A stretch of 64,000 nt of DNA, from positions 1 to 64,000 of the forward strand of contig CACZYC010000003.1 in assembly GCA_902785365.1 (NCBI GenBank). The letters are read 5' to 3'. The position numbers and the translations under genes were made by a program. Position 1 is the first letter of the stretch. Each line of letters begins with the position of its first letter. Source of the stretch: an uncultured Ruminococcus sp. (GTDB taxonomy: Bacteria; Bacillota; Clostridia; Oscillospirales; Acutalibacteraceae). This document shows positions 26,635 through 34,171 of this stretch, one piece after another. The notes beneath the pieces are model-generated. The model did no database searches and was not told the DNA's origin. It saw only the letters and a program-made list of their open reading frames with translations.

Positions 26635-26637
26635 AAA

Positions 26638-26664
26638 GACGTCTCGTTATGAGACGCCTTTTTT
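26638..26664. terminator. terminator between lipoprotein gene and sigE
   Basis: Stem CGTCTC (26640-26645) / GAGACG (26651-26656) with a GTTAT loop and a T6 run at 26659-26664. It lies between convergent genes; the T run serves the plus-strand lipoprotein gene, and an A-rich flank on the other side may let it act weakly for sigE too. Confidence 0.8.
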
Positions 26665-27358
26665 ATACCACTTTTTCTAAATCTTGTTTTAATTTTTTAA
26701 TTATTTTCTTTTCCAGTCTTGAAATATATGACTGTGATATTCCGAGGCAATCCGCGACCTCCTTTTGCGTATGTTCCTTTTTACCGTTAAGACCGAACCT
26801 CAGCTCCATTATGGAACTCTCTCGTTTGTTTAATTTTGATACAGCCCTGTGAAGCTGACTGCACTCCAGCTCAGTTTCAATATTTCTGTTTATTATATCG
26901 GGATCGGAACCCAATACATCACAAAGCAACAATTCGTTGCCGTCCCAGTCGGTATTAAGGGGTTCGTCTATGCTCACTTCATTTTTTAATTGACTGCTTT
27001 TTCTCAGAAACATCAAAATCTCATTTTCTATACATCTTGAAGCATATGTTGCGAGCTTAATATTTTTATCAGGATTAAAAGTGTTAACGGCTTTAATAAG
27101 TCCGATTGTTCCTATTGATATCAAATCCTCAATATTAGCTCCCGCGCTTTCAAAGCGTTTGGCTATATATACAACAAGACGAAGGTTATGTACGATTAAT
27201 ATTTCTTTTCCGCTTTCATCACCCGAACGTATTGACGCAATAACAGCGTTTTCTCGTTCCTTGCTCAAAGGAGGCGGAAGTGTTTCGCTTCCGTTAATAT
27301 AGTATATTTCGTTATCTGTCACCAAAAATCTTGATATTAAAAATTTAAATAGTTTCAT
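26663..27358 (-). CDS. sigE: RNA polymerase sporulation sigma factor SigE (pro-form)
   Basis: Mother-cell sigma factor of early sporulation, made as inactive pro-SigE and cleaved by SpoIIGA. The 231-aa protein has a short hydrophobic pro-sequence (about 17-20 residues) before the conserved [17 protein letters not shown] cleavage region, then region 2 ([28 protein letters not shown]) and region 4 ([22 protein letters not shown]). I start at ATG 27358, which has AGGAGA 7 nt upstream and lies 2 bp after the spoIIGA stop. An in-frame upstream ATG at 27379 lies inside spoIIGA and lacks a site. sigG, usually next in Bacillus, is not here. Confidence 0.95.
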   Translation of the reverse strand: MKLFKFLISRFLVTDNEIYYINGSETLPPPLSKERENAVIASIRSGDESGKEILIVHNLRLVVYIAKRFESAGANIEDLISIGTIGLIKAVNTFNPDKNIKLATYASRCIENEILMFLRKSSQLKNEVSIDEPLNTDWDGNELLLCDVLGSDPDIINRNIETELECSQLHRAVSKLNKRESSIMELRFGLNGKKEHTQKEVADCLGISQSYISRLEKKIIKKLKQDLEKVV

Positions 27359-27360
27359 AA

Positions 27361-28155
27361 TTATTCTCCTAAAATACACTCGGGCAAAAGGCCTTTGATT
27401 TCATTATTAAATTTACCCTCATATAACCCTATATAAACTTCTTCGTAAATTGTTTTGTTATTTATTATGATTTCTTGAGGTTTAAACCCATATATAATTC
27501 CGTTTCCTCCCAGGCTTTTAAATGGTATAACTCTGAATTTGCAGTCATTAATCTTATCATTAAACAAACATTTTTCAACGACTATAACACTGCTCCCCGA
27601 AAATGGTTCCTTTGCGTTTAAACCGCTGTCAACTTTGCATTTTATTGTCAACGAAATGTTATTACACTTTATTACAACATCCTTTACTAAATTATCTTTA
27701 CTGTGATTTTTGAAAAGCTTTTTGAATAAAAACAGAATAATATATACAATAAGGGTAAAAATAATAAGCAAGAGGGGCGAAATATCAAAATAAACACTGT
27801 CATTTATAATAACCATTCCATTTGGTTTAAGAGCCAGATAAAAACATATAATAGCTCCGTTTACAAGAAATGTAATTATAATGAGAGTTGACCATGTTTT
27901 AATAAGCAATTTGTGGCTTTTGAAGCCGAATGTAATCAAAACCAGTAATAAAGCGGATATTATCTTTATTAATATACTGATAAAAAAATTAAGGTTAAAA
28001 AGTGATAATACGCTAAGTATTCCGCCGGCAAGACTGCCCAAGACTAATTTATAGTACTTTGTTTTCAGCCTTAAAATATATTTGACTGCGTATAGTAATA
28101 AAAAGTCCTCAAATATATTCGTGAATATCATCACATCTACATACACTGTTTTCAA
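27361..28155 (-). CDS. spoIIGA: sporulation sigma-E processing peptidase SpoIIGA
   Basis: Membrane-embedded aspartic protease that cleaves pro-SigE after receiving the SpoIIR signal from the forespore. It has a hydrophobic N-terminal half with about five transmembrane segments (residues 8-145), then a soluble protease domain with the [19 protein letters not shown] stretch (catalytic Asp in the D(S/T)G motif). Start choice: the frame is open to a GTG at 28164, but that base sits at the predicted transcription start. The TTG at 28155 has GGTGG 5 nt upstream and is preferred, giving 264 aa. sigE follows at 2 bp. Confidence 0.92.
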   Translation of the reverse strand: MKTVYVDVMIFTNIFEDFLLLYAVKYILRLKTKYYKLVLGSLAGGILSVLSLFNLNFFISILIKIISALLLVLITFGFKSHKLLIKTWSTLIIITFLVNGAIICFYLALKPNGMVIINDSVYFDISPLLLIIFTLIVYIILFLFKKLFKNHSKDNLVKDVVIKCNNISLTIKCKVDSGLNAKEPFSGSSVIVVEKCLFNDKINDCKFRVIPFKSLGGNGIIYGFKPQEIIINNKTIYEEVYIGLYEGKFNNEIKGLLPECILGE

Positions 28156-28171
28156 TTCATCCACCGTGTAT

Positions 28172-28205
28172 ATTATCTCATTTATCGGTTAAATTCTCTG
28201 TCAAA
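28172..28205 (-). promoter_or_regulatory. Spo0A-type promoter of spoIIGA-sigE
   Basis: On the minus strand, TTGACA (28204-28199) and GATAAT (28177-28172) are separated by 21 bp, longer than the 17 bp of normal SigA promoters. The Bacillus spoIIG promoter is known for a 22-bp spacer and activation by phosphorylated Spo0A at the -35. A TGTCAAA 0A-like box (matching TGTCRAA) covers the -35 at 28199-28205 on the plus strand. Transcription would start near 28165. Confidence 0.7.
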
Positions 28206-28220
28206 ATAGGGGAGTGTAAA

Positions 28221-28304
28221 ATGTTCTTTAATGTAATATCCGGAGTTTTTATAGGTGTCTTTATCGGAGTAGGAACAATGGCGATGATAAATTATCACAA
28301 TTGA
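28221..28304 (+). CDS. 27-aa single-span membrane microprotein, DUF3789-like
   Basis: ATG preceded by AGGGGAGTG at 4-5 nt, then 27 codons and TGA. The product is one hydrophobic, glycine-patterned helix (GVFIGVFIGVGTMAMI) ending in a polar NYHN. The pattern of a short N terminus, GxxxG-type helix and polar end resembles the tiny DUF3789 proteins of Clostridia; this match is from memory of the family pattern. It diverges from spoIIGA with only 65 bp between the starts, and its ribosome-binding site lies beside the SigE-operon -35 region. The second small ORF follows 7 bp later. Confidence 0.55.
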   Translation: MFFNVISGVFIGVFIGVGTMAMINYHN

Positions 28305-28311
28305 GGCAAGC

Positions 28312-28452
28312 ATGAACGAGAAAGATAAAAAGGAAAATAAAATCACGAAACAATCAAAGCGTTCCGTGATAGACATTATTAACGATTTAGCGGACAAAGC
28401 AATGGAATTTGCAAGTGAAAAGGTGGAGCAAATAGAGGATAAGCTTCAATAA
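28312..28452 (+). CDS. 46-aa charged helical microprotein
   Basis: ATG 7 bp after the preceding microprotein, with GAGGCAAG as ribosome-binding site, 46 codons and TAA. The first 18 residues are Lys-rich, the rest an amphipathic helix (VIDIINDLADKAMEFASEKVEQIEDKL). No family recognised. A strong terminator begins 3 bp after the stop, which together with the two well-placed ribosome-binding sites supports a real two-gene transcript. Confidence 0.55.
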   Translation: MNEKDKKENKITKQSKRSVIDIINDLADKAMEFASEKVEQIEDKLQ

Positions 28453-28455
28453 ACG

Positions 28456-28489
28456 AAAATCGGCTTGATAAAACAAGCCGATTTTTTTA
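28456..28489. terminator. bidirectional terminator between microprotein pair and degV
   Basis: Perfect 12-bp stem AAAATCGGCTTG (28456-28467) / CAAGCCGATTTT (28474-28485), loop ATAAAA, T7 on the plus strand and an A run giving T's on the minus strand. It serves both converging units; the degV stop codon lies next to it. Confidence 0.9.
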
Positions 28490-29374
28490 CATTATAAGAT
28501 TTCTCTTGCCTACAAAAACCAGAGCAAGCATACCTGAACCTACGTGAGTTCCTATAACAGGACCGATATCGAATATCTTAACATCCTTTACTAATCCTTT
28601 AATTTGTTTTCTGAGCTGTTTAGCTCCTTCATAATTATCAGCGTGAGCAACGAAAACAGTTTGTTGTTTATAGAAAGCTCCGTCGCGTTTCATTTTGTTT
28701 ATCAAAAGTTGATTAATTCCGTTTGATCCTCTGATTTTGCCAACATTAACAAGCTTTCCTTCGTTATCAACACTAAGAACGGGTTTAATTTGCAATGCTT
28801 TGGCAAATGTAGCGGTAACCGAGGAAATTCTTCCTCCGCGCTTGAGCTGATCTATATCATCAACGACAAACCAATGACAAATTTTCAGCTTAAGTCTTTC
28901 AGCGTATTCAGCGAGCTCTTCGCATCCGGGCTTATCATCCTTGTATTTTTTACCCAAATAATACATAAGAGCTCCCTGGCCTGCGCTGGCGCAGACTGAG
29001 TCTACTATAATAATTTTTCTTTCAGGATATTTTTCAAGTAATTCCCTAGCCGCTATTTTACTTGTGTTATAAGTGCCGCTGAGACCGGATGAAAAAGCAA
29101 TATAAATAATATCCTTACCTTCTTTAAGGTATGGCTCAAAATATTCCGCGTAACTGTCAAACGCAATCTGTGTTGTCTGAGACTGAACGCCTGCTTTGAG
29201 ATTGGAATAAAACTCATCAAGGCTCATTTCTCTCGCATCTAAAAAATGATTATATGCCTGTTCCTGCATAAGAAAGACCATAGGTAGAACTTTTATATCG
29301 AAATCCTCAGCTATATCATTAGGCAGATCACAGGTTGAGTCGGTAAAAAGAACATAATCGCCGTATTTGCTCAT
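28487..29374 (-). CDS. DegV family fatty-acid-binding protein
   Basis: DegV (FakB-like) proteins bind a fatty acid and, with FakA kinase, present it for phosphorylation to acyl phosphate. The 295-aa protein begins with the family DSTCDLP motif and has AFSSGLSGTYN near 91-101 and the C-terminal THVGSGMLALVF. ATG with AGGAGG 6 nt upstream and a perfect-consensus promoter. fakA is not in the window. Fatty-acid specificity is unknown. Confidence 0.92.
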   Translation of the reverse strand: MSKYGDYVLFTDSTCDLPNDIAEDFDIKVLPMVFLMQEQAYNHFLDAREMSLDEFYSNLKAGVQSQTTQIAFDSYAEYFEPYLKEGKDIIYIAFSSGLSGTYNTSKIAARELLEKYPERKIIIVDSVCASAGQGALMYYLGKKYKDDKPGCEELAEYAERLKLKICHWFVVDDIDQLKRGGRISSVTATFAKALQIKPVLSVDNEGKLVNVGKIRGSNGINQLLINKMKRDGAFYKQQTVFVAHADNYEGAKQLRKQIKGLVKDVKIFDIGPVIGTHVGSGMLALVFVGKRNLIM

Positions 29375-29415
29375 AATAACCTCCTGGTAATATATATAGT
29401 CTATATTACATATAA

Positions 29416-29444
29416 ATTATAATAAATACGCTATAAAATGTCAA
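29416..29444 (-). promoter_or_regulatory. perfect-consensus SigA promoter of degV
   Basis: On the minus strand TTGACA (29444-29439), a 17-bp spacer and TATAAT (29421-29416): both hexamers match consensus at all six positions. The leader to the degV ATG is about 35 nt. Confidence 0.88.
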
Positions 29445-29465
29445 TAATAAGGTAGTGATATTTTT

Positions 29466-29753
29466 ATGAATTGCAGTCTTTCCCAACTAAGAAATAAAGA
29501 GGTGATTAACAGCCGAAACGGATGTAGAATCGGATATGTTGACGATTTGGAAGTAAACACCAAAAACGCCAGAGTATGCGCGCTTATAATATATGGCAGA
29601 CTTAAGTTATGGGGGTTACTGGGAAGAAAAGATGACTGTGTCATCCCGTGGGATCAGATAGAACTTATAGGAGAGGATACTATTCTCGTTGGCTCAGAGG
29701 GAGAGTTTCGTCGACCGGGAGGAAAAAAACGCCGTTTTTTTAATAAATTTTAA
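29466..29753 (+). CDS. ylmC: YlmC/YmxH family PRC-barrel sporulation protein
   Basis: A 95-aa PRC-barrel-like protein of the YlmC/YmxH family, found near sigE and sigG in many endospore formers and often sporulation-linked; no biochemical role is known. The sequence LRNKEVINSRNGCRIGYVDDLEV and IPWDQIELIGEDTILV match the family. The ATG has AAGGTAGTGA about 10 nt upstream. It lies about 1.3 kb from spoIIGA, so the sigE neighbourhood is conserved, but degV and the microproteins have come between. Confidence 0.85.
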   Translation: MNCSLSQLRNKEVINSRNGCRIGYVDDLEVNTKNARVCALIIYGRLKLWGLLGRKDDCVIPWDQIELIGEDTILVGSEGEFRRPGGKKRRFFNKF

Positions 29754-29853
29754 AAAAATCCTATTTCTGCCTTGTTCAAAAAACTTTTATACAAGGGTAG
29801 TTCTTTTTGTTTATTGTGTATAAGTTTATATTCCTTTTAAAGAAATAAAATTA

Positions 29854-29902
29854 CAGAATGTTACCGTTGTAACCTAATTTAACCGCTCAAACCCGCATTC
29901 TG
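29854..29902. repeat. nested inverted repeats upstream of the cell-wall hydrolase promoter
   Basis: An outer 7-bp inverted repeat CAGAATG (29854-29860) / CATTCTG (29896-29902) encloses an inner hairpin GTTAC (29860-29864) / GTAAC (29869-29873). It ends 2 bp before the -35. The inner part also reads as TGTTAC-CGT-TGTAAC, two WalR-like hexamers but with a 3-bp instead of a 5-bp gap. The remaining 29757-29853 is AT-rich with nothing recognisable. Confidence 0.5.
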
Positions 29903-29904
29903 AC

Positions 29905-29933
29905 TTGATTTTTTTAAAAAAGTATGTTTTAAT
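29905..29933 (+). promoter_or_regulatory. probable SigA promoter of the cell-wall hydrolase gene
   Basis: TTGATT (29905-29910), a 17-bp spacer, TTTAAT (29928-29933). The transcript would carry an 85-nt leader (to 30026) with no recognised riboswitch, containing a five-codon ATG frame at 29941 (ends TGA). Confidence 0.6.
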
Positions 29934-30026
29934 AGTGCCAATGAAAATTGTGTGAACCAATCAAATACACTTGCTTACTAAAGACTGCGTATTGATTTAG
30001 AGCGTACTCGATAGGAGGAAAAGATT

Positions 30027-30785
30027 TTGAGAAGTTCAAATTATAAGCATTTAAAAACAAATGATTCAAAAGCAAAACACGCGAAACCTGTCAATAAGGT
30101 CAAGAAAGTTTCAAAAATCGGTTCAATTGTTGTAACAGCATTTATTGTTATGTCAGCAATCGTAATCCCGAGCATAAGCCTTGTACAGAATGTTGCCGCG
30201 GTATCAGGTGAACAGAAGTCTACTATTAATGTCGGCGATTCAGGTGTTCTGGACAATGCTATTGTTCCTGAGACTGAACCCGAAACAACAAAGGCTACTC
30301 AGCCGAAAACAGAAAAAGAAACTGAACCTGAAACAGAAGCTCCCACAGAGGCTGTTACGGAAGAGGAAACAGAAGCTGTTGTAGAAGAAACAGAGCCTCA
30401 GCAAGAAAGCGTTACTTCAGGCACTCACATTGAACTCAACGATTACGACAGAACTCTTCTTGAAGGTCTTGTAATGGGCGAGGCAGGCGGAACCGGTTAT
30501 GAGGGCTGCGCTCTTGTAGCTCAGGCTATCCACGACAGTATGATAGAGTCCGGTACAACTTCTGTTGAAAGTATTGCGTCGATGTACCGATATGACGCTT
30601 CAATGTCAAACTCACCTTCTTCTGCCGCTAAACAGGCTGTCTCATTCATTTTTGACAGCGATGGCCGTGCTGTTAACCACAGAATCCTTTATTTCTACGC
30701 TTCAGATATGGTATCCAGCGATTGGCATGAAAGTCAGGTTTTCGTTACATCTTGCGGAAATATGAGATTTTTTGACAAAGCTTAA
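30027..30785 (+). CDS. SleB/CwlJ-like cell wall hydrolase with membrane anchor
   Basis: A 252-aa surface protein. Residues 1-30 are basic, 33-55 form a signal/anchor helix, about 80-130 is a Thr/Glu/Pro-rich linker, and about 140-252 is a Hydrolase_2 (SleB/CwlJ) domain with GLVMGEAGGTGYEGCALVAQ, where the Glu matches the catalytic residue. SleB/CwlJ proteins cut spore cortex or vegetative peptidoglycan. The start is TTG with AGGAGG 8 nt upstream. A vegetative or a germination role cannot be told from sequence; its SigA-like promoter favours vegetative expression. Confidence 0.88.
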   Translation: MRSSNYKHLKTNDSKAKHAKPVNKVKKVSKIGSIVVTAFIVMSAIVIPSISLVQNVAAVSGEQKSTINVGDSGVLDNAIVPETEPETTKATQPKTEKETEPETEAPTEAVTEEETEAVVEETEPQQESVTSGTHIELNDYDRTLLEGLVMGEAGGTGYEGCALVAQAIHDSMIESGTTSVESIASMYRYDASMSNSPSSAAKQAVSFIFDSDGRAVNHRILYFYASDMVSSDWHESQVFVTSCGNMRFFDKA

Positions 30786-30790
30786 TTAAA

Positions 30791-30814
30791 ATGCTCCCAT
30801 TTGGGAGCATTTTT
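30791..30814 (+). terminator. terminator after the cell-wall hydrolase gene
   Basis: Perfect 9-bp stem ATGCTCCCA (30791-30799) / TGGGAGCAT (30802-30810) with a 2-nt nominal loop and T4 tail. Confidence 0.88.
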
Positions 30815-30837
30815 CTTTGTTGTTTTTTAGAAAAAAC

Positions 30838-30865
30838 TTGATTTTTCCTGAATTTGTGGTATAAT
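30838..30865 (+). promoter_or_regulatory. SigA promoter of rpsB-tsf
   Basis: TTGATT (30838-30843), a 16-bp spacer and a perfect TATAAT (30860-30865). Start expected near 30872, leaving a leader of about 113 nt. Confidence 0.8.
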
Positions 30866-30881
30866 ATACAGGCATTTCGCA

Positions 30882-30956
30882 CGTTCAAGTCTATCGGTAA
30901 GGTGCCGAGGGAAGGATACGTCCCTTGTATAAGCCGATAAGAATCAAGACTGGACG
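30882..30956 (+). promoter_or_regulatory. folded 5' leader of rpsB (candidate S2 autoregulatory element)
   Basis: Three nested helices can be drawn by eye: an outer stem CGTTCAAGTC (30882-30891) with GACTGGACG (30948-30956) containing one bulged A and a G-U pair; a middle stem TATCGG (30892-30897) with CCGATA (30934-30939); and an inner hairpin AGGGA (30908-30912) with TCCCT (30921-30925). The ribosome-binding site AAGGAGG follows at 30970-30976, outside the fold. Ribosomal-protein leaders that bind their own protein are a known class; assignment to S2 is inferred from position. Confidence 0.65.
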
Positions 30957-30984
30957 GAGGTTTTAACCTAAGGAGGAATTAATT

Positions 30985-31728
30985 ATGTCAACAGTATCCA
31001 TGAAACAGCTTCTTGAAGCAGGTGTTCATTTCGGACATCAGACAAGACGCTGGAACCCTAAAATGGCGGAGTATATCTTCACCGAACGTAACGGTATCTA
31101 CATCATCGATTTGCAGAAAACCGTTAAAAAGCTTGATGAAGCTTATAACTTTATCAAGGAACTTGCTATGGACGGCAAGAATGTTCTTTTCGTAGGAACA
31201 AAGAAGCAGGCTCAGGATTCCATCAAGGAAGAGGCTGAGAGAGCGGGCGCTTTCTATGTAAACGCAAGATGGCTCGGCGGTATGCTCACAAACTTCTCGA
31301 CAATCCGCAAGAGAATTGCTCGTCTTAAACAGCTTAGAGCTATGCAGGAAGACGGTACATTTGATCTTCTTCCCAAGAAGGAAGTTATCAAGCTCAACCT
31401 TGAGATTGACAGACTCGAGAAATTCCTGGGCGGTATCAAGGATATGTCTGAGATGCCCGGCGCTCTTTTTGTTGTTGATCCCAGAAAAGAAAAAATCGCT
31501 GTTGCCGAGGCTAAAAAGCTCGGTATCCCTGTTGTTGCTATCGTTGATACAAACTGCGACCCCGATGAGGTTGACTTTGTAATTCCCGGTAATGATGACG
31601 CTATCCGCGCGGTTAAGCTTATTGCTGGCGCAATGGCTGACGCTATTATTGAAGGTCGCGAGGGCCAGATGGGCGCCGCGGCAGTAGAGGACGACGCTGA
31701 AGAGGCTGAGGAAGCTTCCGAGGAATAA
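30985..31728 (+). CDS. rpsB: 30S ribosomal protein S2
   Basis: Small-subunit ribosomal protein, late assembly, near the head-platform junction. The 247-aa sequence has all S2 signatures: [19 protein letters not shown] at the start, [30 protein letters not shown] in the middle and a Glu/Ala-rich acidic tail. Strong AAGGAGG before ATG, and strongly biased codons. It is followed by tsf after 31 bp, the universal rpsB-tsf pair. Confidence 0.99.
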   Translation: MSTVSMKQLLEAGVHFGHQTRRWNPKMAEYIFTERNGIYIIDLQKTVKKLDEAYNFIKELAMDGKNVLFVGTKKQAQDSIKEEAERAGAFYVNARWLGGMLTNFSTIRKRIARLKQLRAMQEDGTFDLLPKKEVIKLNLEIDRLEKFLGGIKDMSEMPGALFVVDPRKEKIAVAEAKKLGIPVVAIVDTNCDPDEVDFVIPGNDDAIRAVKLIAGAMADAIIEGREGQMGAAAVEDDAEEAEEASEE

Positions 31729-31759
31729 TTTTAATATTATCGAAAGGATTGACATATAA

Positions 31760-32668
31760 ATGAATTTTACAGCTCAGGACGTTAAGGCGTTAAGAGAAAA
31801 GACAGGCTGCGGTATGATGGACTGCAAAAAGGCTCTCGTTGAGACTGACGGAGATATGGACAAGGCTGTTGATATTCTTCGTGAGCAGGGTCTCGCAAAG
31901 GCTGCGAAAAAAGCTTCCAGAATTGCCGCTGAGGGTGTAGCTTTCGCTACAACTTCTGATGATAACAAAATCGGCGTTGTTGTTGAAGTTAACGCTGAGA
32001 CAGACTTTGTCGCGAAGAACGCTGACTTTATGTCATTTGTAGAGACAGTAGCAAAGACTATTATGAAAGAGTCTCCCGCTGATGTCGATGCTCTTATGAC
32101 TTGCAAGGCGTGTTGTACAGAGATGACAGTTGACGAGCTTCTCACAGAGAAGATTCAGGTTATCGGCGAGAACATTAAGATTCGTCGTTTCGTTCGTTAC
32201 GAAGGCAATTGCGTATCTTATGTACATGCCGGCGGTAAGATTGGTGTTCTTGTAAACTTTGACACAGATGTAGCTGACAAGCCCGAGTTTATTACTGCAG
32301 GCAAGGATGTCGCTATGCAGATTGCCGCTCTCGGTACACAGTATCTCACTCGTGACGATGTACCCGCTGAGGTAGTTGAGCACGAAAAAGAGATTATGCG
32401 CGCTGAAGTTATCAACGCCGGCAAACCCGAGGCTATCGCCGATAAGATTGTAATGGGTAAAATCAATAAGTATTACAAGGAAAACTGCCTTGTTGACCAG
32501 GAGTTTGTAAAGGACAACAAGCAGACAGTTAAACAGTATGTTGATTCCGTTGCTAAATCACTCGGAGGAACAATCACAATCAAAGAGTTCACTCGCTTTG
32601 AAAAGGGCGAAGGAATCGAAAAACGTCAGGACGACTTCGCTGCTGAAGTTGCATCAATGACTAAATAA
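31760..32668 (+). CDS. tsf: translation elongation factor Ts
   Basis: Guanine-nucleotide exchange factor for EF-Tu. The 302-aa protein has the N-terminal UBA-like domain (VKALREKTGCGMMDCKKAL, residues 8-26) and the ETDFVAKN motif (near 76-83) that contacts EF-Tu, followed by two EF-Ts core subdomains. GAAAGGA upstream. A strong terminator follows, although pyrH, frr and later genes continue the conserved Firmicutes order rpsB-tsf-pyrH-frr. Confidence 0.98.
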   Translation: MNFTAQDVKALREKTGCGMMDCKKALVETDGDMDKAVDILREQGLAKAAKKASRIAAEGVAFATTSDDNKIGVVVEVNAETDFVAKNADFMSFVETVAKTIMKESPADVDALMTCKACCTEMTVDELLTEKIQVIGENIKIRRFVRYEGNCVSYVHAGGKIGVLVNFDTDVADKPEFITAGKDVAMQIAALGTQYLTRDDVPAEVVEHEKEIMRAEVINAGKPEAIADKIVMGKINKYYKENCLVDQEFVKDNKQTVKQYVDSVAKSLGGTITIKEFTRFEKGEGIEKRQDDFAAEVASMTK

Positions 32669-32679
32669 AGTCTTTTTAA

Positions 32680-32707
32680 GGGGTGTTCATTTGAACATCC
32701 CTTTTTT
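32680..32707 (+). terminator. terminator after tsf
   Basis: Nine-base-pair stem GGGGTGTTC (32680-32688) / GAACATCCC (32693-32701) with one G-U pair, loop ATTT and T6. Confidence 0.92.
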
Positions 32708-32727
32708 ATATATAAAATTAAAGTATC

Positions 32728-32753
32728 AAATACTGAACGCAAATACTGAACGC
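32728..32753. repeat. perfect 13-bp tandem repeat in the tsf-pyrH gap
   Basis: AAATACTGAACGC occurs twice head-to-tail (32728-32740 and 32741-32753). It lies upstream of a TATAAT at 32804-32809 that could be the pyrH -10 (no good -35 visible). Could be a duplicated protein-binding site or a slippage product. The rest of the gap is AT-rich. Confidence 0.8.
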
Positions 32754-32882
32754 TTTAATAGTACGCGCTTTCTTGGTTACAAAACTGTATCTTAAATTTA
32801 GATTATAATTCCTTTACGGCGTTATAAAAACAGCGTATTAGAGTAAAATTATTATATATATATATAATCGGAGATGTTGAAA

Positions 32883-33590
32883 ATGAGTAAGATTAAGTAT
32901 AAAAGAGTTTTACTGAAACTTTCCGGCGAATCTCTCGCCGGGGACAAAAAGCAAGGCATTGACTTTGAGACAGTTACAAAGATCGTCGAACCCATCAAGC
33001 GTCTTAATGACGAGGGCGCTGAGATTGCTATCGTAGTCGGAGGAGGTAACTTCTGGCGCGGCAGAAGCTCAGGTTCTATGGACAGAACAAGAGCTGACCA
33101 TATCGGCATGCTTGCCACCGCGATTAACGCACTGGGCGTTGCCGATTCACTCGAAGCGCTCGGCGTTGATGTAAGAGTTCAGACAGCCATTTCGATGCGT
33201 CAGGTTGCCGAGCCGTATATCAGGGGCAAAGCTATCAGACATCTTGAAAAGGGAAGAGTCGTTGTTTTCGGCTGCGGTACAGGTAATCCGTTCTTCAGTA
33301 CGGACACCGCCGCCGCTCTGAGAGCCGCTGAAATTGAAGCTGATATTATCCTTAAAGCTACTCTTGTTGACGGTGTTTACGACTGTGATCCCAAGACAAA
33401 TCCCGAAGCTGTTAAGTATGACGAGCTCTCGTTCTCTGATGTACTTAACAAAGATTTGGGAGTAATGGACAGCACTGCGGCTTCACTTTGTAAAGACAAT
33501 AATATCGGGCTGATTGTTTTCAGTATAGATAATCCTGATAACATTTATAAGGCAGTTAAAGGAGAGCCGATAGGCACTCTCGTATATTAA
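32883..33590 (+). CDS. pyrH: UMP kinase
   Basis: Hexameric bacterial UMP kinase making UDP for RNA, DNA and cell-wall sugars. The 235-aa protein has the amino-acid-kinase-fold motifs KLSGESLAG at the N terminus, [11 protein letters not shown] and the [17 protein letters not shown] nucleotide loop. I start at ATG 32883 with GGAGA 8 nt upstream; an in-frame ATG at 32874 overlaps that site and lacks its own. frr follows after 23 bp. Confidence 0.97.
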   Translation: MSKIKYKRVLLKLSGESLAGDKKQGIDFETVTKIVEPIKRLNDEGAEIAIVVGGGNFWRGRSSGSMDRTRADHIGMLATAINALGVADSLEALGVDVRVQTAISMRQVAEPYIRGKAIRHLEKGRVVVFGCGTGNPFFSTDTAAALRAAEIEADIILKATLVDGVYDCDPKTNPEAVKYDELSFSDVLNKDLGVMDSTAASLCKDNNIGLIVFSIDNPDNIYKAVKGEPIGTLVY

Positions 33591-33613
33591 TTCTGATTTA
33601 GGAGGATACTAAT

Positions 33614-34168
33614 ATGAAAGATACACTCAAAAGAGCCGAAGAAAGAATGGGCAGAAGAATTGATCACCTTGTTGAAGAGTACAAATCAATAAGAGCCGGT
33701 CGCGCTAATCCCGCTATACTTGACAAAATCAAGGTCGATTATTACGGAACTCCCACTCCAATTAATCAAGTTGCTTCCGTTTCTGTTCCTGAGGCGAGAA
33801 CAATTGTTATTCAGCCGTGGGACGGCTCAATTCTTAAAACAATCAACAAGGCTATTCAGGCTTCCGAGATTGGTATTAACCCGCAGAACGACGGTAAAGT
33901 TATTCGTCTTAACTTTCCGCCTCTCACAGAGGACAGACGTAAGGAGATAGTTAAAGATGTAGCTAAGATTGCCGAGGGTACTAAAGTTCAGATAAGAAAT
34001 GTACGTCGCGACGCCATTGACGATCTCAAAAAGCTCAAGAAGAACGGCGACCTTACCGAGGATGACCTCAAAGACGGTGAGGAAGATATTCAGGAGTTAA
34101 CTGACAAGTACATCAAAAAAGCCGATCAGATATGCAAAGACAAACAGAAAGAAATTATGGAATTATAA
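33614..34168 (+). CDS. frr: ribosome recycling factor
   Basis: Splits post-termination ribosomes with EF-G. The 184-aa length and the sequence SIRAGRANPAILDKIKVDYYGTPTPINQ plus RNVRRDAIDDLKK are diagnostic of RRF (three-helix bundle with a beta-alpha-beta domain). GGAGGA ribosome-binding site. uppS starts 3 bp after the stop. Confidence 0.98.
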   Translation: MKDTLKRAEERMGRRIDHLVEEYKSIRAGRANPAILDKIKVDYYGTPTPINQVASVSVPEARTIVIQPWDGSILKTINKAIQASEIGINPQNDGKVIRLNFPPLTEDRRKEIVKDVAKIAEGTKVQIRNVRRDAIDDLKKLKKNGDLTEDDLKDGEEDIQELTDKYIKKADQICKDKQKEIMEL

Positions 34169-34171
34169 AAT

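Noticed and set aside
29859..29873. Canonical WalR box
   Set aside because: Two TGTWAH hexamers are present but separated by 3 bp instead of 5, so not counted as a true site.
29941..30010. ydaO-type c-di-AMP riboswitch ahead of the cell-wall hydrolase gene
   Set aside because: The leader lacks the conserved riboswitch core and is too short.
30988..31755. 255-aa open frame antisense to rpsB
   Set aside because: It mirrors rpsB codon bias (shadow frame), has no ribosome-binding site and its translation is Cys/Leu/Ser-rich without any domain.
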